NCBI GenBank assembly: GCA_030038035.1
Contig: JASHPP010000219.1
Coordinates: 1-8,348, forward strand
Length of the DNA stretch: 8,348 nt
Reading direction: 5' to 3'
Source: Trebonia sp.
Lineage (GTDB): Bacteria > Actinomycetota > Actinomycetes > Streptosporangiales > Streptosporangiaceae
Positions 1 through 5,833 of this stretch are shown piece after piece. The first letter of the stretch is position 1, and each line of letters begins with the position of its first letter. Under the pieces are notes generated by a model, which saw nothing but the letters and a program-made list of their open reading frames with translations, was not told the DNA's origin and ran no database searches. The translations under genes and the position numbers were made by a program.

Positions 1-378
1 GTCCGCTTCACCGGCGCGGTCCCCGCCGCCGAGCTCGCGGCCCACTACGCGGCCGGTGACGTGTTCGCCATGCCGTGCCGGACCAGGCGCGGCGGGCTGG
101 ACGTGGAGGGCCTCGGCATCGTCTACCTGGAGGCGTCGGCGGCCGGGCTGCCCGTGGTCGGCGGCGATTCCGGCGGCGCGCCCGACGCGATCCTCGCGGG
201 GGAGTCCGGCTACGTCGTGCCCGGCAGGGACGCCGGCGCGCTCGCCGAACGGCTCGTCAGCCTGCTGTCCGACCCCGGCGCCGCGCGCGCGATGGGGGAC
301 AAGGGCCGGGCCTGGGTGGAGCGCGACTGGTCCTGGGACCTCACCGCGGCGCGGCTGCGGTCCATCATCGACGCGTGA
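1..378 (+). CDS. pimB: GT4 mannosyltransferase, PimB'-like, C-terminal part
   Basis: Open from base 1 with no start in the window; 125 C-terminal residues remain, so about two thirds of a typical ~380-residue GT4 enzyme lies off the left edge. The visible part is the C-terminal nucleotide-sugar-binding Rossmann domain. It shows the retaining-GT4 E-x7-E signature (EGLGIVYLE, visible residues 36-44), the preceding MPCRTR..GLDVEG stretch, and the SGGAPDAI and GYVVPGRD loops. From knowledge of the family, this pattern matches actinobacterial PimB' (Rv2188c type), which transfers mannose from GDP-mannose to phosphatidylinositol monomannoside on the cytoplasmic face of the membrane. The convergent FadD15-like gene supports this, because Rv2187/Rv2188c are likewise adjacent and convergent in mycobacteria. 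A related GT4 with another acceptor cannot be excluded without the N-terminus. Confidence 0.85.
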   Translation, partial: VRFTGAVPAAELAAHYAAGDVFAMPCRTRRGGLDVEGLGIVYLEASAAGLPVVGGDSGGAPDAILAGESGYVVPGRDAGALAERLVSLLSDPGAARAMGDKGRAWVERDWSWDLTAARLRSIIDA

Positions 379-405
379 GCGCCTGGCGCGAGCGCGCCCG
401 GCGCT
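378..405. terminator. Bidirectional hairpin terminator between convergent genes
   Basis: A 28-base near-perfect palindrome begins on the last base of the mannosyltransferase stop codon. The arms are 378-390 (AGCGCCTGGCGCG) and 393-405 (CGCGCCCGGCGCT), pairing 12 of 13 positions with one T/C mismatch. It fills nearly the whole 33-base gap to the stop codon of the opposing acyl-CoA ligase gene, so one structure could end both transcripts. There is no U-tract on either side, which is common for actinobacterial hairpins. Termination is inferred from position and stability. Confidence 0.65.
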
Positions 406-411
406 CCCGCG

Positions 412-2217
412 TCACGAGTACAGCGCCTCGATGTCCTGCGCGAAGTCCTTCGCCAGCACGGCACGGCGGATGCCCAGCTTGGCGGACAGCTGCCCCTGCT
501 CCTGCGTGAAGTCGACGTCGAGCACCCGGAACCGCCGGATCGACTCGGCGCGGGAGACCGCCTTGTTCGCGTCGTCCACGGCGAGCTGGATCTCCGCGAG
601 CAGGTCCGGGTCGTCGCGCAGGTCGGCGACGGTGGCGGAGGCGGGCTTGCCGTGCCGCTCCTTCCACGGGCCGAGCGCCTCGGCGTCGATCGTGATCAGC
701 GCGGCGACGTACGGCCGCCCGTCGCCCACCACCATGCACTGGCTGATCAGCGCGTGGGTGCGCAGCCGGTCCTCGAGCACCGCGGGGGCGACGTTCTTGC
801 CGCCGGCGGTGACGATCATTTCCTTCTTCCGCCCGGTGATCTTGAGGAACCCCTCGTCGTCGAGTTCGCCGATGTCGCCGCTGCGGTACCAGCCGTCCTG
901 CGTGAAGGTGTCCGCGGTCGCCTGGTCGTTGCGCCAGTAGCCGGGGAAGACGACCTTGCCCTTGATGAGCACCTCGCCGTCGTCGGCGATCCGGAAGGAG
1001 ACCCCGGGCAGCGGCAGGCCGACCGTGCCGATCTTCTGCCGGTTCGGGTGGTTCACGGACACGGCGGCCGTGGTCTCGGTCAGCCCGTATCCCTCGAGCA
1101 CGGTGACTCCCGCGCCGCGGAAGAAGTGCCCGAGCCGCTCGGCCAGCGCCGCGCCGCCGGAGACCGCGAACTGCGTCCTGCCGCCGAGCGCGGCGCGCAG
1201 CTTGCCGTAGACGAGCCTGTCGAACAGGGCGTGCTCGCCGCGCAGCGCCAGCCCGGGGCCGCCGGCGGCGTCCATGGCCTCGCTGTAGGCGACCGCGGTC
1301 CGCGCGGCACGCGCGAAGATCGCCCCCCTGGCCTTGCCCTCGCCGGCCGCGCGCTGCTCGGCGCCGTTGTAGACCTTCTCGAAGACCCGGGGCACGGCGA
1401 GCACGAACGTCGGCCTGAACGAGGCGAGGTCAGGGAGCAGGTCGTTCAGGTCCGGGCAGTGCCCGAGGATGATGCCGGCGTCCAGGCAGCCCACCTCGAT
1501 GATCCGCGCGAACACGTGCGCGAGCGGCAGGAAGAGCAGCGTGCTCGCCCCGGGCACCGAGTGGATCACCGCGAGCGGGCCCATGAACGCGTTGCGCACG
1601 TCGGCGAGCAGGTTCTCGTGCGTGAGCTGGCAGCCCTTGGGGCGGCCGGTGGTGCCCGAGGTGTAGATGATCGTGGCCAGGTCCCCGGCACTGGCCGCGC
1701 CTGCCCGCTCGGCGACGGCGTCGTCGCTCACCGCGGTCCCGCTCGCGGCAAGCTCGTCGAGCCCCGGGTGCATCAGCCACAGGTGCTCAAGCGCGGGCAG
1801 CCGGTCACGCGCGTCGGTGATCGTCTTCGCGAAGGCGTCGGTCTCGGCGATCACGGCCTTGGTGGCGGAGTCGGAAAGAATCCACTCGGCCTGCTCGGGC
1901 GAGGAGGTCTCGTAGATGGGCACGACGACCGCGCCGGCGGTCCACGCCGCGTAGTCCGCGAGCGTCCACTCGTACCTCGTGTGCGACATGATCGCCACCC
2001 GGTCCCCGGGTTCGACGCCGGCCGCGATCAGGCCCTTGGCGAGCGCCCGCACCTCATCCCTGAACTGGCTGGTGGACACGTCCTCCCAGCTGCCGCCGGC
2101 GGCCTTGCGGCGCAGCGCGACGGCCTGCGGCTCCTCCGCCGCGCGGCGGGTGACCGTATCGGCCAGGTTAGCCGTGCCGGGGATGTCACACAGGGCGGGA
2201 ATGCTGTACTCGCGCAC
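412..2217 (-). CDS. Long-chain fatty-acid-CoA ligase (FadD15-like)
   Basis: A 601-residue adenylate-forming enzyme that activates fatty acids to acyl-CoA via an acyl-AMP intermediate; full length for the long-chain acyl-CoA synthetase family. Visible motifs in order: P-loop YTSGTTGRPKG (185-195), GYGLTETTA (376-384), ribose-binding GWYRSGD (442-448, D448) and the hinge/A8 region TGRKKEMIVTAGGKN (461-475). The small C-terminal domain ends with GQLSAKLGIRR (575-585), where the family usually has its catalytic lysine in a G-x-L-T-P-[ST]-x-K context; here the only lysine sits two residues earlier. The GTG start at 2217 is chosen because AAGGAG (2223-2228 on the plus strand) lies 5 bases upstream, and an N-terminus reading REYSIPALC is plausible. 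It is convergent with the PimB'-like gene and divergent from the metallophosphoesterase gene 75 bases away. Assignment to the acyl-CoA synthetase family is firm; chain-length preference is inferred. Confidence 0.93.
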   Translation of the reverse strand: MREYSIPALCDIPGTANLADTVTRRAAEEPQAVALRRKAAGGSWEDVSTSQFRDEVRALAKGLIAAGVEPGDRVAIMSHTRYEWTLADYAAWTAGAVVVPIYETSSPEQAEWILSDSATKAVIAETDAFAKTITDARDRLPALEHLWLMHPGLDELAASGTAVSDDAVAERAGAASAGDLATIIYTSGTTGRPKGCQLTHENLLADVRNAFMGPLAVIHSVPGASTLLFLPLAHVFARIIEVGCLDAGIILGHCPDLNDLLPDLASFRPTFVLAVPRVFEKVYNGAEQRAAGEGKARGAIFARAARTAVAYSEAMDAAGGPGLALRGEHALFDRLVYGKLRAALGGRTQFAVSGGAALAERLGHFFRGAGVTVLEGYGLTETTAAVSVNHPNRQKIGTVGLPLPGVSFRIADDGEVLIKGKVVFPGYWRNDQATADTFTQDGWYRSGDIGELDDEGFLKITGRKKEMIVTAGGKNVAPAVLEDRLRTHALISQCMVVGDGRPYVAALITIDAEALGPWKERHGKPASATVADLRDDPDLLAEIQLAVDDANKAVSRAESIRRFRVLDVDFTQEQGQLSAKLGIRRAVLAKDFAQDIEALYS

Positions 2218-2241
2218 GACCTCTCCTTGCGACCGTCAGCG

Positions 2242-2257
2242 GCTGGTTTGTGCCAGC
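2242..2257. promoter_or_regulatory. Inverted repeat in divergent promoter region
   Basis: GCTGG (2242-2246) and CCAGC (2253-2257) are perfect inverted 5-mers around TTTGTG, in the 75-base gap between the divergent acyl-CoA ligase and metallophosphoesterase starts. It would lie near the start of the ligase transcript if the weak -10 candidate TAGCCT (minus strand, 2258-2263) is used. It may be an operator for a fatty-acid regulator, but 5-bp arms are weak evidence in such GC-rich DNA. Confidence 0.25.
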
Positions 2258-2280
2258 AGGCTAGCGAACTCGGACCAGTC

Positions 2281-2286
2281 TATGTT
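2281..2286 (+). promoter_or_regulatory. -10 box of a predicted leaderless promoter
   Basis: TATGTT fits the actinobacterial TANNNT -10 consensus and ends 6 bases before the ATG at 2293, so transcription would begin at or next to the start codon. No Shine-Dalgarno-like sequence precedes that ATG, which supports a leaderless mRNA. No convincing -35 box was seen. Confidence 0.45.
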
Positions 2287-2292
2287 GATCTC

Positions 2293-3072
2293 ATGCGAGT
2301 CCATGTGGTGAGCGACGTGCACGGCAGCGCCGACGCGCTGGCCGTCGCCGGGGACGGCGCGGACATGCTGATCTGCCTGGGCGACATGCTGCTCTTCCTC
2401 GACTACGCGGACCACACGCAGGGGATCTTCGCCGAGCTTTACGGGGCCGAGCACGCCAGGGAGTACATCGACCTGCGCACCGCGCGGCGGTTCGACGAGG
2501 CCAGGCGGCTGACGGCCGGCATCGCGGCGCGCATGACGGCGAACTCAGGCAGCGACCTGCGGGCGCTGACCGAGCAGGCGATCCGGCGGCAGTACGCCGC
2601 GATGTTCGGCGCGCTCGCCGAGCCCGCGTACCTGACGTACGGCAACGTTGACGTGCCGCGCCTGTGGAACGGCTACCTGAAGCCTGGCCACCACGTCCTC
2701 GACGGGGGACGCGCCGAAGTCGGCGGCCTCACCTTCGGCTTCGTCGGCGCGGGGCTGATCTCGCCCTACCGGACGCCGAACGAGATCCCCGAGGCGGAGT
2801 TCGCCGCCAAGCTCGACGCGGTCGGGGCGGTGGACGTGCTGTGCACGCACATCCCGCCGGCCGTGCCCGAACTGCTTTACGACACGGCCGCGCGGCGGAT
2901 GGAGACCGGCAGCGTGGCGCTGCTCGAGGTCATCCGCCGCACGAGCCCCAGGTACGCGCTGTTCGGCCACGTGCACAACCCGCTGGTGCGCCGGGTGCGG
3001 GTCGGCCGCACCGAGTGCGTCAACGTCGGGCACTTCCGGGCGACACGGGTGCCCTATGTGGTCGAGCTGTAG
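2293..3072 (+). CDS. Calcineurin-like metallophosphoesterase
   Basis: A 259-residue protein with the whole metallophosphoesterase signature in order: D-x-H in SDVHG (D8, H10), GD (30-31), GNVD (117-120), a histidine in CTHIPP (H186) and GHVH (225-228). These residues normally hold a dinuclear metal centre that hydrolyses phosphomono- or diesters. The usual GNH[DE] histidine is valine here, as in several subfamilies where the asparagine alone binds metal. No signal peptide or membrane segment is visible, so it should be cytosolic. The ATG at 2293 is chosen because DVHG then falls at residue 8, the usual place for the first beta strand, and a -10 box sits 6 bases upstream. The reading frame stays open far upstream, but only as antisense of the acyl-CoA ligase gene. 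The substrate is unknown. From memory, a similar gene lies by the fatty-acid ligase in Streptomyces. Confidence 0.9.
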   Translation: MRVHVVSDVHGSADALAVAGDGADMLICLGDMLLFLDYADHTQGIFAELYGAEHAREYIDLRTARRFDEARRLTAGIAARMTANSGSDLRALTEQAIRRQYAAMFGALAEPAYLTYGNVDVPRLWNGYLKPGHHVLDGGRAEVGGLTFGFVGAGLISPYRTPNEIPEAEFAAKLDAVGAVDVLCTHIPPAVPELLYDTAARRMETGSVALLEVIRRTSPRYALFGHVHNPLVRRVRVGRTECVNVGHFRATRVPYVVEL

Positions 3073-3075
3073 AGG

Positions 3076-3081
3076 TACGGT
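3076..3081 (+). promoter_or_regulatory. -10 box of a predicted leaderless promoter
   Basis: TACGGT matches TANNNT and ends 6 bases before the ATG at 3088, the same geometry as at 2281. It lies 4 bases after the preceding stop codon. The only Shine-Dalgarno-like sequence, AGAGG (3071-3075), is 12 bases from the ATG, which is too far to be convincing. Independent transcription in addition to read-through from the metallophosphoesterase gene is inferred. Confidence 0.4.
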
Positions 3082-3087
3082 ACGACT

Positions 3088-3654
3088 ATGAGCGAGCGAG
3101 GCAGCGACCCGATCGGCGATTTGCAGCGGTGGCTGATGAAGGCCGGTGCGCGCAACCTGGGCCGTGACGTCGCCGACAAGGTCAGGTCGACGCTCGGCGG
3201 CGGCAAGCCCGCCAACGTCTGGGAGACCGCGACGACCGAGCCCCCAGGGGACGAACCGCCTGAGTGCCAGTGGTGCCCGATCTGCCGGGCGGCGCGCAGG
3301 TACCGCGACTCGGGCGGCACCAGCGCCGGGCTCGGCTCGCAGCTGGCGGGCGTGGGCGACACGCTGGCCGGGCTTACCAGGGACGCGTTCAGCATCGTCG
3401 AGGCCGCGATGCGGGCGCAGCAGCGGGCAGCGGACCGGTCCCGCGCGCCGGGAACGCCAGGCGCGCCGGCCGACGGCGGCTCAGACAACGGCACCGTCGT
3501 CGGGCCCGGAGTCGCGTGGCCCTCCGCCGTCCATGCGCAGGACGAGGACGGCGAAGCCGCCCACGAAGGCGGCGACCGCGAGGAAGGCGGCGAGCCCGGA
3601 GATGGTCCAGCCGACGGCAGTGGCGATCAGCAGGTAGAAGGGTCCGCCGAATAG
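3088..3654 (+). CDS. Unrecognised protein with a CxxCxxC motif
   Basis: I do not recognise a named family. The 188-residue product has a basic, probably helical N-terminus (DLQRWLMKAGARNLGRDVADKV region, about 11-32), then a tight cysteine cluster ECQWCPICRAARR (C60, C63, C66), then a helix-prone segment (about 84-112: LAGVGDTLAGLTRDAFSIVEAAM). Three cysteines in C-x2-C-x2-C spacing could bind zinc or an Fe-S cluster with an outside ligand, but no fourth ligand is visible nearby. From about residue 132 the protein turns Gly/Asp/Glu-rich. That tail is exactly the codon-for-codon antisense of the membrane protein gene on the other strand, so it may be filler rather than a functional domain. No stop codon occurs before 3652, so the 174-base overlap is unavoidable if the start is right. 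The gene follows the metallophosphoesterase by 15 bases. From memory, Streptomyces has small unassigned proteins in a comparable position. Confidence 0.7.
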   Translation: MSERGSDPIGDLQRWLMKAGARNLGRDVADKVRSTLGGGKPANVWETATTEPPGDEPPECQWCPICRAARRYRDSGGTSAGLGSQLAGVGDTLAGLTRDAFSIVEAAMRAQQRAADRSRAPGTPGAPADGGSDNGTVVGPGVAWPSAVHAQDEDGEAAHEGGDREEGGEPGDGPADGSGDQQVEGSAE

Positions 3655-4050
3655 CGCGAGCCAGGCGCCCTTCGTCACCGGGTCAAGCTTGGGCAGCGGC
3701 GGAGGCGCCGGCGGGACGTAGTGCTCCTCGTGGCCTTCGCCGGGCTGGGGCTCCTCCCTCGGGCTGAGCCTGCCGCTCAGCCGTGGCCACAGCTGCTCGG
3801 GCATCATGGGCAGCCCGGACGGGTTGGTCGGCGGTTCGCAGGGGAGCGCGTCTGGCAGCGTCGGCTGCGGCGCGGGCGTGACGCGCACCGGTCGTCCGGC
3901 GAGGTCTTCGCGCTCCGGCCACGGCACGTCGCCGTCAGCCGTCGCGGGCGCTTCGAACCGCGCGATCAGGTCCAGCCACGCTGCCTCGTCACGGCCGCCG
4001 CCTGCGGCGTCCTCGCCTGCGCCGTTGCCCGGCGCTTCGCCATCAGCCAC
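3481..4050 (-). CDS. Two-helix membrane protein with proline-rich cytoplasmic N-terminus
   Basis: A 189-residue protein of unknown function. A Gly/Ala/acidic N-terminus is followed by a short helix-like AWLDLIARFEAP (24-35). A long Pro-rich linker (about 43-125, with HYVPPAPPPLPKLDPVTKGAW at its end) leads into two hydrophobic segments (about 129-149 and 152-171) joined by a short turn, then an acidic tail ending DDGAVV. This layout resembles small uncharacterised actinobacterial membrane proteins that I remember, but I cannot name a domain. The GTG at 4050 is the first in-frame start after the upstream esterase stop, 9 bases away, so the two genes probably form one transcript. No good Shine-Dalgarno sequence is present, so translational coupling is likely. 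A TATAAG sequence (minus strand, 4059-4064) 8 bases before the GTG could give an internal start. Its 3' end overlaps the opposing CxxCxxC gene by 174 bases. Confidence 0.8.
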   Translation of the reverse strand: MADGEAPGNGAGEDAAGGGRDEAAWLDLIARFEAPATADGDVPWPEREDLAGRPVRVTPAPQPTLPDALPCEPPTNPSGLPMMPEQLWPRLSGRLSPREEPQPGEGHEEHYVPPAPPPLPKLDPVTKGAWLALFGGPFYLLIATAVGWTISGLAAFLAVAAFVGGFAVLVLRMDGGGPRDSGPDDGAVV

Positions 4051-4059
4051 TGTGCTGTC

Positions 4060-4869
4060 TTATACCCTCTTCTCCCCGGGTGTGTCGCCGGGGTCCTGCC
4101 CCTGGCCGCTGTGTTCGGCGATGAACGCCACGGTGCCCGCGAATATTGCCGGCGCGTCGTTGTCGAGCGTGGCGACATGGTAGCTGTCGGGCAGCGGGCG
4201 CACCTCCACCTCGGGCAGCGCGCCCCGCAGGACCCGCATGCTGGCCGGCCCGACGACGTGGTCGACGGCGGACCGGTACACGAGCAGCGGCTGAGTCACC
4301 TCGCTCAGGTGCCGCGTGGTGAGCTTCCAGAGCGCGGGCAGCGTGGCCGCCGCCCGGACCGGCACCCGCTTGTAGCCGCCCTCGTCGCCGCCGGGCTTCT
4401 TGATGTCGCCGGCGATGCCGGGCAGCGACGGCACGACGTGCCTGAGCACGGGCGCGAGCAGGAACAGCCGGGTGTCCGGGGCGAGCGAGGGGTTGACGAC
4501 CACGAGGCCGGACACGGCGTCGCCCTTGGTCTGCGCGAGCCGGAACGCCAGGCAGGCGCCCATCGACAAGCCCGCGACGAAAACCCGCTCGCACTTGCCG
4601 CTGAGTTCGGCGAAGGCCCGCTCCGCTTCGCCGTACCAGTCCGGCCATCCGGTCCTGTTGAGGTCCTGCCAGGTGGTTCCGTGCCCGGGCAGCCGGGGGG
4701 CGCGCACGGTGAGGCCGGCCGCGGCCAGGTGCTCGGCCCACGGCCGCACCGTCCGCGGGCTGCCGGTGAAGCCGTGGCAGACCAGGACGCCGACAGGCCC
4801 CCCGTCGGCGGAGAACGGCTCAGCGCCCGGTTGCACGGTGACCGCGGCGCCGGGCGAAGCAGGGGGCAT
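4060..4869 (-). CDS. Alpha/beta-hydrolase, Est30-like carboxylesterase/monoacylglycerol lipase
   Basis: With the ATG at 4869 the protein has 269 residues. It has an alpha/beta-hydrolase fold: oxyanion-hole loop HGFTGS (32-37), nucleophile elbow GLSMG with Ser102, acid Asp203 in SAVDHVVG and His231 in SYHVATLD. Spacing of the triad is close to that of Geobacillus Est30 (Ser94/Asp193/His223), so it should hydrolyse short to medium acyl esters or monoacylglycerols in the cytosol. No signal peptide is present. The start is uncertain: ATG 4869, ATG 4878 and GTG 4899 are all in frame and none has a clear ribosome-binding site. I chose 4869 because relatives begin only 15-25 residues before the GAEPFS..GGPVGVLVCHG strand. 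The frame stays open upstream to 4971, but only through the tandem-repeat DNA, which is unlikely to be coding. It is followed after 9 bases by the membrane protein gene. Confidence 0.88.
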   Translation of the reverse strand: MPPASPGAAVTVQPGAEPFSADGGPVGVLVCHGFTGSPRTVRPWAEHLAAAGLTVRAPRLPGHGTTWQDLNRTGWPDWYGEAERAFAELSGKCERVFVAGLSMGACLAFRLAQTKGDAVSGLVVVNPSLAPDTRLFLLAPVLRHVVPSLPGIAGDIKKPGGDEGGYKRVPVRAAATLPALWKLTTRHLSEVTQPLLVYRSAVDHVVGPASMRVLRGALPEVEVRPLPDSYHVATLDNDAPAIFAGTVAFIAEHSGQGQDPGDTPGEKRV

Positions 4870-4928
4870 GTCTCGCATCGTCGCATGCGGCGGGGACACG
4901 GCGCAGCAGGAGGCCGGATTTGCGGTCG

Positions 4929-5007
4929 TTTCCCGCTGGCACGGACCAGCCGGGCTTTCCCGCTGGCGCATCCGGCCGGCCCTCCCGCTGGCACAGGCCA
5001 GCCGGGC
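4929..5007. repeat. Three tandem ~26-bp repeats in a divergent intergenic region
   Basis: Three head-to-tail copies at 4929-4955, 4956-4980 and 4981-5007 share the core TCCCGCTGGC. Copies 1 and 3 continue with AC-N3/4-CCAGCCGGGC, while copy 2 diverges in its second half. Copies 1 and 3 can each fold: CCCGCTGGC pairs with GCCAGCCGGG across ACAG in copy 3 with a one-base bulge, and copy 1 is similar. They sit in the 192-base gap between the divergent esterase and acyltransferase genes, ending 54 bases before the acyltransferase start. They could be operators or transcribed hairpins. Unit lengths of 25 and 27 are not multiples of three, which argues against coding. Confidence 0.7.
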
Positions 5008-5047
5008 CCTCCCCCCACGTCGCGGCCCCCTACCCGGCTGCGGACGT

Positions 5048-5053
5048 GGGAGG
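5048..5053 (+). promoter_or_regulatory. Ribosome-binding site that fixes the GTG start at 5062
   Basis: GGGAGG lies 8 bases before the GTG at 5062. An in-frame TAG at 5059-5061, just before the GTG, rules out any upstream extension, so the start is well determined. Confidence 0.75.
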
Positions 5054-5061
5054 ATGTGTAG

Positions 5062-5823
5062 GTGTTCTACTGGCTAGCCAAGTACACGCTGGGCGTGACG
5101 CTGAAGCTCGTGTTCCGCCCCTGGTCGCACGGGCAGCGGAACCTGCCCAGGCGCGGGCCCGTTATCCTCGCGAGCAATCACCTGTCCTTCGCCGACCACT
5201 TCTTCGGTCCGCTTCCGCTGTCGCGCAAGGTGGTGTTCCTCGCGAAGGCGGAGTACTTCACAGGCCGCGGGCTCAAGGGCCTGGTGAGCCGGGCGTTCTT
5301 CAGCGGCGTCGGCCAGATACCCGTCGACAGGAGCGGCGGCCAGGCAAGCGAGCGGGCCCTCAGGTCCGGGCTGCGGGTGCTCGCGGAGGGGAATGTGCTC
5401 GGCATTTACCCAGAGGGAACGCGGTCGCCCGACGGGCGCCTGTACAAGGGCAGGACCGGGGTGGCCCGGCTGGCCCTGGAGTCGCGCGCGCCGGTGCTGC
5501 CGTGCGCGATGATCGGCACGTTTGAGTTCCTCCCGCCTGGTTCGTTCAGCCCGCAGTGGCGGGTCCGGCCTGGCGTGATTTTCGGCACGCCGCTCGACTT
5601 TTCCCGCTATTACGGCAGGGAATCGGACCGCGTCGCGCTGCGCGCCGTGACCGACGAGATCATGCAGGAGATCGGCAAGCTGTCCGGGCAGGATTACGTC
5701 GACATCTATGCCAAGCAGGCGAAAGAGCTTCGGGCGCCGGCCGGCGAACCGGACTTATCGAAACTCCGGGTAGTTACCTCCTGTTATTCCCTCGTCTATT
5801 ACAAGCCGTCCCGTGACGGCTAG
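5062..5823 (+). CDS. PlsC-type 1-acyl-sn-glycerol-3-phosphate acyltransferase family
   Basis: A 253-residue member of the lysophosphatidic-acid acyltransferase (PlsC) family, which moves an acyl group from acyl-CoA or acyl carrier protein to a lysophospholipid at the cytoplasmic membrane. All four blocks are visible: catalytic NHLSFAD (39-45, H40 and D45), GQIPVDR (84-90), phosphate-binding YPEGTRS (116-122) and the APVLPCAMIGT strand (143-153). The N-terminus is mildly hydrophobic (FYWLAKYTLGVTLKLVF) without a clear full membrane span, so peripheral attachment is likely. The acceptor could be a specialised lipid rather than lysophosphatidate. The last ~25 codons are less GC-rich and include a TTA leucine codon (L232, 5755-5757), very rare in such genomes; they also overlap likely promoter DNA for the next gene. 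The phosphofructokinase gene starts 10 bases after the stop. Confidence 0.9.
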   Translation: MFYWLAKYTLGVTLKLVFRPWSHGQRNLPRRGPVILASNHLSFADHFFGPLPLSRKVVFLAKAEYFTGRGLKGLVSRAFFSGVGQIPVDRSGGQASERALRSGLRVLAEGNVLGIYPEGTRSPDGRLYKGRTGVARLALESRAPVLPCAMIGTFEFLPPGSFSPQWRVRPGVIFGTPLDFSRYYGRESDRVALRAVTDEIMQEIGKLSGQDYVDIYAKQAKELRAPAGEPDLSKLRVVTSCYSLVYYKPSRDG

Positions 5824-5826
5824 GCT
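5821..5826 (+). promoter_or_regulatory. -10 box of a predicted leaderless promoter for phosphofructokinase
   Basis: TAGGCT matches TANNNT and ends 7 bases before the ATG at 5834; its first three bases are the stop codon of the acyltransferase gene. The bases between (TACCCCC region) contain no Shine-Dalgarno sequence, so efficient translation would need a leaderless mRNA. A weak -35 candidate, TTACAA, lies at 5799-5804 with a 16-base spacer. Confidence 0.45.
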
Positions 5827-5833
5827 TACCCCC

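Noticed and set aside
652..2292. Long plus-strand open frame antisense to the acyl-CoA ligase and continuous with the metallophosphoesterase
   Set aside because: It reads as Arg/Gly/Ala/Pro/Val/Asp-rich low-information sequence, a usual shadow of a high-GC gene on the other strand. The real protein starts at ATG 2293, where the family motif begins.
4870..4971. N-terminal extension of the esterase up to 4971
   Set aside because: The extra residues would be translated from the tandem-repeat region and precede the normal family start; no ribosome-binding site supports it.
3721..5061. Long plus-strand open frame across the membrane protein and esterase genes
   Set aside because: Composition is that of antisense DNA, with no recognisable domain; the opposite strand has a complete catalytic triad and a membrane protein with clear hydrophobic segments.
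5813..5833. Upstream ATG start for phosphofructokinase at 5813
   Set aside because: It overlaps the acyltransferase coding end, lies before the -10 box, and adds residues (TARLTP) absent from the family's usual MRVGVLTGGGD beginning.
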